Origin: Oscillospiraceae bacterium UBA1230
GTDB lineage: Bacteria; Bacillota; Clostridia; Oscillospirales; Oscillospiraceae
DNA: 11,762 nucleotides
NCBI GenBank assembly: GCA_002309395.1
Contig: DBWU01000041.1
Coordinates: 1 to 11,762, forward strand
Direction of reading: 5' to 3'
Shown: positions 6,127-11,762 of the stretch, piece after piece
How positions within the stretch are numbered: the first letter of the stretch is position 1
How the letters are laid out: every line of letters starts with the position of its first letter
Program-made: the position numbers and the translations under genes
The notes under the pieces: generated by a model
Database searches by the model: none
What the model saw: only the letters and a program-made list of their open reading frames with translations
Told to the model about the DNA's origin: nothing

Positions 6127-8082
6127 ATGGAGAACAAGACGTTTTATATCACCACACCGATCTATTATCCCTCTGACAAACTGCATATCGGGCACACCTA
6201 CTGCACCGTCGCCACCGACGCCATGGCGCGCTATAAGCGGCTGACCGGGTGCGAGGTGATGTTCCTCACCGGCACAGACGAGCACGGGCAGAAGATCGAG
6301 ACGAAGGCGAAGGAAGCCGGGGTCTCGCCTAAGCAGTTCGTGGATCAGATCGTGGAAGGTCCCCGGGGCGTGAAGGATCTGTGGAAGCTGATGAACGTCT
6401 CCAACGACCGCTTTATCCGCACCACCGACGGATACCATGAGCGCGCCGTTCAGCGGATCTTCAAAAAAATGTATGAAAACGGCGATATTTATAAAGGCAC
6501 CTATCGCGGCAAATACTGCGCGCCCTGCGAGAGCTTCTGGACGGAGAGCCAGTTGGTGGACGGCAAATGCCCCGACTGCGGCAGGCCGGTGCAGGACGCG
6601 GAGGAGGAGGCGTATTTCTTCCGCCTGAGCAAATACGCCGACCGGGTGCGCCATCTGCTGGAGGACACCGACTTTCTCCAGCCCCGTTCCCGTGTCAACG
6701 AGATGGTCAACAACTTTATCAAACCCGGACTGGAGGATTTGTGCGTCAGCCGCACCAGCTTTACCTGGGGCGTGCCGGTGGACTTTGACCCCGGTCACGT
6801 GGTCTACGTATGGGTGGACGCGCTGTTCAACTATATGACGGCACTGGGGTATGAAAACGACGCCCATGACGAGTTGCGGAAATTCTGGCCGGCGGACGTG
6901 CATTTTGTGGGCAAGGAGATCGTGCGGTTCCATTCCATTATCTGGCCGGCGATGCTTATGAGCGTGGGCGAGCCGCTGCCCAAAAAGGTGTACGGGCACG
7001 GCTGGCTGGTGTTCGACGGCAAGAAGATGAGCAAGAGTCTTGGCAACGTGGTGGACCCCTACGTGCTGGCGGAGCGGTACGGTGTAGACGCGCTGCGGTT
7101 TTTCCTGCTGCGTACCTTCCCCTTCGGCACCGACGGAAACTTCTCCAACGAGCTGCTCATCAACACCATCAACGTGGATCTTGCCAACGATCTGGGCAAT
7201 CTGGTGAGCCGCACCGTCGCCATGGCGGAGAAGTATTTCGGCGGCACGCTGCCGGCGGAGCGGGAGGACGCGAGCGGCGACTGTGAGCTCAAGACCATGG
7301 CGTCCGCCCTTCGTGACCGCTATGAAGCGGAGATGGAGGCGTTCCAGTTCCAGAACGCGCTGTCGGAGATCTTCAAGGTCATCGACCGTGCCAACAAATA
7401 TATCGACGAGAACACCCCGTGGACGCTGGCAAAGGACGAGTCCTGCCGGGCGCGGCTGGCTACGGTGCTGTACAATCTGCTGGAAACGGTGCGGATCTGT
7501 GCCACGCTGCTGGCGCCCTTCATGCCGGAGAGCTGTGAAAAGATCTTTGCGCGGATCGGCGCGTGTGAAGCGTGCCGCGGCTGGGACAAGGCGAACGTCT
7601 GGGGCGCACTGCGTGCCGACGCGACGGTGAGCAAGGGCGAGGCGCTGTTCCCCCGGATCGACGCGAGTGAGGAGCTGGCGGCGCTGGAGGCGCTGACGGC
7701 GGCGCAGAAGAAGGACGCCGTGGAGCTGGAGCCGCCGGCGGCGGAGAGCGTGTCCTTCGACACGTTCTGCCGGTGCGATTTGCGCGCGGTGAAGATCAAA
7801 GACTGCGTGGCGGTGAAAAAGAGCGAGAAGCTCCTGCAATTTACGCTGGACGACGGCACGGGCGTTGATAGGACCATTCTCTCCGGCATTCGCAAATACT
7901 ATGCGCCCGAACAGCTCATCGGCAAAACGGCGGTGGCGATCGTCAATCTGCCGCCCCGAAAGATGATGGGAATTGACTCCTGCGGAATGCTGTTGTCGGC
8001 GGTGCATAAGGTAAACGGCGAGGAGAAGCTTCAACTGATGCTGGTGGACGACGCGATTCCCGCCGGCGCCAAGCTGTGTTGA
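6127..8082 (+). CDS. metG: Methionine--tRNA ligase
   Basis: A 651-residue class I aminoacyl-tRNA synthetase that charges tRNA-Met with methionine using ATP. In order it shows the HIGH motif (20-23) in a Rossmann core starting MENKTFYITTPIYYPSDKLH, a connective-peptide zinc knuckle with Cys131, Cys134, Cys148 and Cys151, the KMSKS motif (300-304), a helical anticodon-binding region (roughly 370-510), and a C-terminal EMAP/Trbp111-like OB-fold that binds tRNA (about 548-651). Length fits the bacterial form with this appended domain. The ATG at 6127 follows AGGAG at 6116-6120 and matches the family start; the longer open frame upstream crosses the promoter. tatD follows after 11 bases, a pairing common in Firmicutes. 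A 721-codon antisense open frame over this gene is a by-product of its GC-rich third positions. Confidence 0.98.
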   Translation: MENKTFYITTPIYYPSDKLHIGHTYCTVATDAMARYKRLTGCEVMFLTGTDEHGQKIETKAKEAGVSPKQFVDQIVEGPRGVKDLWKLMNVSNDRFIRTTDGYHERAVQRIFKKMYENGDIYKGTYRGKYCAPCESFWTESQLVDGKCPDCGRPVQDAEEEAYFFRLSKYADRVRHLLEDTDFLQPRSRVNEMVNNFIKPGLEDLCVSRTSFTWGVPVDFDPGHVVYVWVDALFNYMTALGYENDAHDELRKFWPADVHFVGKEIVRFHSIIWPAMLMSVGEPLPKKVYGHGWLVFDGKKMSKSLGNVVDPYVLAERYGVDALRFFLLRTFPFGTDGNFSNELLINTINVDLANDLGNLVSRTVAMAEKYFGGTLPAEREDASGDCELKTMASALRDRYEAEMEAFQFQNALSEIFKVIDRANKYIDENTPWTLAKDESCRARLATVLYNLLETVRICATLLAPFMPESCEKIFARIGACEACRGWDKANVWGALRADATVSKGEALFPRIDASEELAALEALTAAQKKDAVELEPPAAESVSFDTFCRCDLRAVKIKDCVAVKKSEKLLQFTLDDGTGVDRTILSGIRKYYAPEQLIGKTAVAIVNLPPRKMMGIDSCGMLLSAVHKVNGEEKLQLMLVDDAIPAGAKLC

Positions 8083-8093
8083 GAGGCGCGGCC

Positions 8094-8858
8094 ATGCTGT
8101 TTGATACGCACGCACATTATAACGACCCCGCCTTTGACGGGGACCGCGAGTCGCTTCTCGCGTCCATGCCGGAGCGCGGCGTGGCGCGGATCGTAGACCC
8201 CGGTTGTTCGCTGGAGAGCAGTCGGGACGTGGTGGCGCTGGCACAGCGGCACGACCATGTGTTTGCCGCCGTGGGGATCCACCCCCAGGACTGCGGCGAT
8301 TTTACACCGGCGCAGATCGAGGAACTGCGATCGCTGGCGCGCCGACCCAAAGTGGTGGCGATCGGCGAGATCGGGCTGGACTACTACTGGGCGGACAATC
8401 CGCCCCGCCAGAAGCAAAAAGAGGCGCTCCGGGCGCAGATGGCGCTGGCGCAGGAGCTGGATCTGCCGGTCATTATCCACAATCGGGACGCCCATGCCGA
8501 CTCGCTGGAGATCGTGAAAGAATTTCCGGAGGTGCGCGGCGTGTTCCACAGCTTCGCCGGAAGCGTGGAGATGGCGCGCGAGCTGTGGAAGCGCGGCTGG
8601 ATGCTGTCCTTCAACGGCGTGATCACCTTCAAAAACGCCCGAAAAGCGCCGGAGGTGGTTGCCGCCGTGCCGCTGGAGCGGCTGATGATCGAAACGGACG
8701 CGCCGTTTTTGGCGCCGGAGCCGTACCGCGGCAGGCGCAACGATTCCGGCTACGTGCATCTGGTGGCGGAGAAGATCGCCGCCATCCGCGGCATTACGCC
8801 GCAGGAGGTGGAGCAGGCGACGTGGGAGAACGCCAACCGCTTTTTCGGACTGTTATAA
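8094..8858 (+). CDS. tatD: TatD family metal-dependent DNase
   Basis: A 254-residue TIM-barrel hydrolase of the TatD family, cytosolic enzymes with metal-dependent 3'-5' exonuclease activity on DNA or RNA. The metal site is complete: DTHAH with His6 and His8, EIGLDYYW with Glu92, IHNRDA with His129, FHSFAG with His152, and IETDAPFL with Asp202. Length is typical. The ATG at 8094 is chosen because the family begins at MLFDTHAH and GAGAGG lies about seven bases upstream; a GTG at 8076 is in frame but inside metG. It follows metG by 11 bases and is evidently cotranscribed, ending at a strong terminator 5 bases past its stop. Clostridial members are often named YabD/YcfH-like; the family is certain, the exact cellular substrate is not. 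Confidence 0.95.
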   Translation: MLFDTHAHYNDPAFDGDRESLLASMPERGVARIVDPGCSLESSRDVVALAQRHDHVFAAVGIHPQDCGDFTPAQIEELRSLARRPKVVAIGEIGLDYYWADNPPRQKQKEALRAQMALAQELDLPVIIHNRDAHADSLEIVKEFPEVRGVFHSFAGSVEMARELWKRGWMLSFNGVITFKNARKAPEVVAAVPLERLMIETDAPFLAPEPYRGRRNDSGYVHLVAEKIAAIRGITPQEVEQATWENANRFFGLL

Positions 8859-8862
8859 CGCC

Positions 8863-8901
8863 AAAAGAGCCGCTTCCCGAAGGGGAAGCGGCTCTTTTTT
8901 T
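8863..8901. terminator. Strong bidirectional terminator between convergent operons
   Basis: A perfect 16-base stem, AAAAGAGCCGCTTCCC (8863-8878) with GGGAAGCGGCTCTTTT (8883-8898), closes on a four-base GAAG loop and runs into seven T residues (8895-8901). The A-run at its left arm gives a shorter T-run on the minus strand, so it should also end the ABC operon, whose last stop codon is at 8907. Confidence 0.95.
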
Positions 8902-8906
8902 GCCCG

Positions 8907-9719
8907 TTACGCCAGATTCAGGCGTTTTTTCAAAAGCAGTCTCGTCACCACGTAGAATACCGCCACCAGCGCGAGGGACGTCACGAGGTAGATCAGCAAA
9001 ACCACCTGCACGATCACCGCGGGATCGTTGCTCAAAAACAGCGGCGGCGTATCCGTTGCCAGGAACACGATGCCGAAAACGGACAGGAACGAGCCGATGG
9101 TCTGCAGTCCGAAGGTGAAGGCGAAGTAAAACACCACCGACAGCAGGACCTTGTGATTGGCAAAGCTGTGTCCCAGCGCGATGGCGGCGTAAAACATCAG
9201 AAACGAGGAGGACGTACTCAACGCCAGCGCCAGGATCGCCTGCAGGATAAAGGAGATCCACTGCCCTGTGGAAAAAAGGTTGAAGATGATCGACCAGTCT
9301 CCGGAGAAAATGAGCTCCAGTCCCTCCCGCACGAAAACGCCTCTTGCGCTGATCCACAGCGCCAGCGCCTCCGCCAGTACCGTGCAGACGGACCAGATCA
9401 GCGCCGACAACAGCTTGGAACAGATCAGTCCGTCCACCGTGGCAGGGAGGGTAAACATTAGATACCCCTCGTCCGTCATCAGGTTTTTATAGAAGCGATA
9501 TACCATCAGCGCCGTGTTGCACACCAGCGTACCGGCAAGGGTGATGGTGAACACGGTGGACAGGAGCCCCAGAAAGATATCCAGCGCCATGAGGTCGTAT
9601 GCGTCCGCCAGAAACATGGTCAGCGTGAACAGACACGCCGATACCACCAGCAGGAGATAGACCGGGATCATGATCCGCGCCGTGGCGCGCAGTTCGTGTT
9701 TTAAAAGCTTACCCAACAT
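8907..9719 (-). CDS. ABC-2-type transporter permease subunit
   Basis: A 270-residue hydrophobic protein with about six membrane segments: near residues 15-37, 45-68, 100-125, 155-180, 188-215 and 235-258. A short cytosolic N-terminus MLGKLLKHELRATAR and a basic end RLLLKKRLNLA flank them. This is the size and layout of ABC-2-type half transporters that work with a separate ATPase. Its start at 9719 overlaps the ATPase gene by 11 bases, with GGGAGGT as ribosome site inside that gene, so the two are translationally coupled and almost surely form one exporter. The motif EGYLMFTLP after the second segment is shared with clostridial permeases of the BcrAB/YtrB-like type. Substrate is unknown; such pairs commonly export lipids, peptides or drugs, or sense antimicrobials. 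Confidence 0.85.
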   Translation of the reverse strand: MLGKLLKHELRATARIMIPVYLLLVVSACLFTLTMFLADAYDLMALDIFLGLLSTVFTITLAGTLVCNTALMVYRFYKNLMTDEGYLMFTLPATVDGLICSKLLSALIWSVCTVLAEALALWISARGVFVREGLELIFSGDWSIIFNLFSTGQWISFILQAILALALSTSSSFLMFYAAIALGHSFANHKVLLSVVFYFAFTFGLQTIGSFLSVFGIVFLATDTPPLFLSNDPAVIVQVVLLIYLVTSLALVAVFYVVTRLLLKKRLNLA

Positions 9720-10410
9720 AGCGGAACACCTCCCGGAACAGTTCGTCTACACTGCACTGGCGCTCGGAACGGATCGCCTCCACCGAGGACTGCAGTGCGA
9801 CGGTGCCTTTGTTGATAAAGATCACGTCGTCCAGCACCTCCTCCACGTCGGCGATCAGATGGGTGGACAGGATCACCGAGGCGGCGGGATTGTAGTGTGT
9901 GAGGATGGTGCGGATGATGTAGTCCCGTGTGGCGGGATCCACACCGCCGATGGGTTCATCCAGCAGGTACAGCCGCGCCTTGCGGCTCATGACCAGAATG
10001 AGCTGTACCTTCTCCTGTGTTCCCTTACTCATCTGCCGGATGCGGAGTTTGGGGCTGATCTCCAGCGCCGTGAGCATCCGCTCGGCGGTCTCCCGGTCGA
10101 AATCGGCGTAAAAATCGCAGAAGAAATCCAGCAGCTGCACCACGTTCATCCAGCGCGACAGATAGGTGCGCTCCGGCAGATAGGAAACCAGCTTTTTGGT
10201 TTCGGTGCCCGGCGTAAGCCCGTCGATGGTCAGCGTGCCGGAGGTAGGCGTCAGCAACCCGTTGGCAATTTTCAACAAGGTGGATTTGCCGCTGCCGTTG
10301 GGCCCCAGAAGCCCCACGATCCGGCCCGGCTCCACCGAAAGATCCACGTTGTTCAGCGCCTGCACGGCGCCGTAACGCTTGCAAAGCTGTTTACATTCCA
10401 ATAACGGCAT
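9709..10410 (-). CDS. ABC transporter ATP-binding protein
   Basis: A 233-residue nucleotide-binding subunit that powers the permease encoded just downstream. It has Walker A GPNGSGKST (36-44), a Q-loop region around YLPERTYLSRWM, a degenerate signature MSKGTQEKVQL in place of LSGGQ, Walker B YLLDEPIGGVDP, and the switch histidine in STHL. The relaxed signature is usual for the BcrA/YtrB-type subfamily, so it is not evidence of inactivity. The ATG at 10410 is preceded by AAAGGA (slightly far) and GGGG. It lies 39 bases after the HAD phosphatase stop on the same strand, so it is probably in one operon with it. No GntR-type regulator or peptide-sensing kinase pair is seen next to it, so substrate and trigger remain open. 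Confidence 0.93.
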   Translation of the reverse strand: MPLLECKQLCKRYGAVQALNNVDLSVEPGRIVGLLGPNGSGKSTLLKIANGLLTPTSGTLTIDGLTPGTETKKLVSYLPERTYLSRWMNVVQLLDFFCDFYADFDRETAERMLTALEISPKLRIRQMSKGTQEKVQLILVMSRKARLYLLDEPIGGVDPATRDYIIRTILTHYNPAASVILSTHLIADVEEVLDDVIFINKGTVALQSSVEAIRSERQCSVDELFREVFRYVG

Positions 10411-10449
10411 GGTGATCCCCAGTCCTTTCTCAATGTAATATCAATGCTG

Positions 10450-11298
10450 TCAATAAAGCGCGTCCAGTTGTTCGATCATGGCGGCGATGGCGTTTTCCCT
10501 GCAATGGGGAAGGATCCGGATGCCGGGAACCGCCTTGACCTCGTCAATGGCGTTGGCAGGGGCGAACGGGATCCGGGCGCGGCGGAGCATGGACACGTCG
10601 TTGGCATGGTCTCCGGCGCAATACACGTGCTCCGGCGCGATGTTCAGCATGGACGCCAAACGATCCGTCATACTGCCCTTATCCGCGCCCAAGGCGGTGC
10701 ATTCCAAGAGCAGCGCCGCCGACCGCGCGATGGAGAGCTGTCGGCCCCAGGGCTGCGCGGCGATAAACGCTTCCGCCGCGTCCAGCGCCGCCATATCCTC
10801 GGAGGGAAACACCATTTTGCTGTACGGCGCCGGGACTTCCGCTAAACTCCGGCACGTCACCGTAGGTGCGTGGGTCAGATGCAGGCGGCGCCGGGACAGG
10901 TCGTTGGACTGCACGGCGTGGATATTGTTATCGTCGTGATATACCTCCAGTGCCAGCGCCGGAAACGCATCCAGCACCTGCTGGGCGTAGGCGGCGGCGT
11001 CAGGGGGCAAAAAGGCGGTACAAAGATACCTGCCGGCAGCGTAGTCGTAAATAGCGGCGCCGTTGAAAAGAATGGTGGGCCCGTTGAACGGCACGTCGCC
11101 CCGTACCAGATCGAACGCCGGAAGCGCCCGGCCGGTCGCCACGGAGAAGATGCCGCCCTGTGCCATAAAGGATTCGATGGCGCGGCGATTCTCCTGTGAA
11201 ACGGGCGGCGGAAGCGTCCCGGTTTTGAGGGACGGCTCCGTGAAATTGATGGTGTTGTCGTAGTCGCTGACGACCAACACCCCGGTGAATTTTCCCAT
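10450..11298 (-). CDS. Cof-type HAD-superfamily IIB hydrolase (sugar/nucleotide phosphatase)
   Basis: A 282-residue soluble phosphatase of the haloacid dehalogenase superfamily. Motif I is SDYDNTI with nucleophile Asp12 and acid/base Asp14; motif II is VATGR; motif III supplies the lysine in GADKGSM; motif IV is GDHANDVSML with metal-binding Asp residues. A substantial cap of alpha/beta type lies between motifs II and III, as in subclass IIB (Cof, YbiV, sucrose-phosphatase-like). These enzymes act on small phosphorylated sugars, pyridoxal phosphate or flavin nucleotides, and sequence alone does not say which. ATG at 11298 is preferred over TTG at 11304 because AGCGAGG sits seven bases before the ATG but only one base from the TTG. 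It starts two bases after the stop of the upstream gene, suggesting cotranslation. Confidence 0.9.
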   Translation of the reverse strand: MGKFTGVLVVSDYDNTINFTEPSLKTGTLPPPVSQENRRAIESFMAQGGIFSVATGRALPAFDLVRGDVPFNGPTILFNGAAIYDYAAGRYLCTAFLPPDAAAYAQQVLDAFPALALEVYHDDNNIHAVQSNDLSRRRLHLTHAPTVTCRSLAEVPAPYSKMVFPSEDMAALDAAEAFIAAQPWGRQLSIARSAALLLECTALGADKGSMTDRLASMLNIAPEHVYCAGDHANDVSMLRRARIPFAPANAIDEVKAVPGIRILPHCRENAIAAMIEQLDALY

Positions 11299-11300
11299 GT

Positions 11301-11762
11301 TCAAGCCTCGCTGTTTTTCGGCGCGCCTCGGTGATGACGCTTACCGCCGCGGCGGTTGCGCTTTTTGCCCTCGCCGTTTCCCACGGCTGCGCCGGGGGCG
11401 GCAGTTTCGGCGGCACGCTTTTCGCCGCCCTTGCCGCCGCGGTGACGGCGGCGGTTCTGCCCGGCGGACCGCTCCGGGGCGGCGTCCGGCGTCGGCTGGG
11501 GGTTGGCGGCGCCTTTGCCGCGATGACGGCGGCGCCGGGGTTCCGCGTTTTCTTCCGCCGCAGGCGCATCCGGCGCGTCGGGGGCGGCGCTCAGCTCGTC
11601 GGTAAAGAAGGGATCCTCCTCCCGTCGTGCCGGCACGTATCGCGCCGGGCGCTGATCGGGGATCTCGATCCCGTCACGGCTTCCCTTGCCGCTCCGCAGG
11701 ACGCATACCTCGCAGTTATGATAGCACCGGGGCGGCTCCTGCCGCTCGTCCAGCTTGACGGA
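11301..11762 (-). CDS. C-terminal part of a protein with Cys cluster and Arg/Gly-rich tail (5' end outside window)
   Basis: The frame is open from the window edge to a TGA at 11301, 153 codons. It need not start at the internal GTG at 11636: upstream codons give SVKLDERQEPPRCYHNCEVC and more coding-like sequence. Two parts are visible. First, CYHNCEVC, a C-x3-C-x2-C cluster near the visible N-end, suggests metal or Fe-S binding. Then comes a low-complexity tail of about 110 residues made of Ala/Pro/Glu spacers and three basic blocks: RRRRHRGKG, NRRRHRGGKGGEKR and KKRNRRGGKRHHRG. Such tails usually bind RNA or other polyanions. It is tightly linked to the HAD gene. I do not recognise the family. 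One weak guess is a PSP1/RicT-like protein, some clostridial members of which have long basic tails; the diagnostic domain would lie beyond the window. Confidence 0.6.
   Translation of the reverse strand, partial: SVKLDERQEPPRCYHNCEVCVLRSGKGSRDGIEIPDQRPARYVPARREEDPFFTDELSAAPDAPDAPAAEENAEPRRRRHRGKGAANPQPTPDAAPERSAGQNRRRHRGGKGGEKRAAETAAPGAAVGNGEGKKRNRRGGKRHHRGAPKNSEA

Noticed and set aside
6079..8244. 721-codon open frame on the minus strand over metG
   Set aside because: It is the antisense shadow of a GC-rich gene whose sense frame has every methionyl-tRNA synthetase motif. Its translation is rich in His, Arg and Gln without recognisable domains, and it would run through the metG-tatD junction.
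10015..10050. ABC ATPase signature MSKGTQ as a sign of a dead ATPase
   Set aside because: Relaxed signatures of this kind are common in BcrA/YtrB-type ATPases, and Walker A, Walker B and the switch histidine are intact.
11718..11741. CYHNCEVC read as a radical SAM Fe-S motif
   Set aside because: Spacing C-x3-C-x2-C fits, but it is followed within about 35 residues by a low-complexity tail rather than a TIM barrel, so a radical SAM enzyme cannot be claimed.

Overview
The window looks like a chromosomal segment of a GC-rich Clostridia bacterium, probably an Oscillospiraceae/Ruminococcaceae-type gut anaerobe. This is inferred from acetate kinase as a core fermentation gene, Firmicutes-type ribosome binding sites, sigma-A-like promoters and a TTG start. 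The housekeeping genes are GC-rich (sampled 60-base rows about 58-63%). No rRNA, tRNA, CRISPR array, transposase or integrase was seen.

Layout. (1) 1-194, minus: 5' end of ackA with its own promoter. (2) 195-616: a gene-poor divergent region with the promoter of the next operon and a possible coding relic. (3) 617-4981, plus: an AT-rich four-gene operon closed by a strong terminator. It encodes a DltA-like adenylating ligase, a DltC-like carrier protein, a membrane-bound O-acyltransferase (MBOAT) and a membrane-anchored DltD-like SGNH protein. (4) 5111-5171: a long imperfect palindrome between this operon and the core genes. (5) 5175-5936, minus: exoA (exonuclease III), divergent from (6) 6127-8858, plus: metG followed by a TatD-family nuclease, closed by a strong, probably bidirectional terminator. 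(7) 8907-11762, minus: an apparent operon of an Arg/Gly-rich-tailed protein (5' end outside the window), a Cof-type HAD phosphatase, an ABC ATPase and its ABC-2-type permease.

The part most worth attention is the 617-4981 cassette. It has all four roles of teichoic acid D-alanylation: activate an amino acid as adenylate, load it on a phosphopantetheine carrier, pass it across the membrane through an MBOAT, and hand it to an extracellular acceptor with an SGNH protein. The gene order is A-C-B-D rather than A-B-C-D. The MBOAT reads more like AlgI than DltB, the SGNH protein is divergent, and the ligase appears to lack the cysteine linked to D-alanine choice in DltA. Its composition differs strongly from its neighbours (sampled rows about 45% GC in the ligase, falling to 20-27% in the MBOAT 3' end and SGNH gene), which suggests acquisition by transfer. 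I infer a Dlt-related system that esterifies a cell-surface polymer with an amino acid or similar acyl group; donor and acceptor are unknown.
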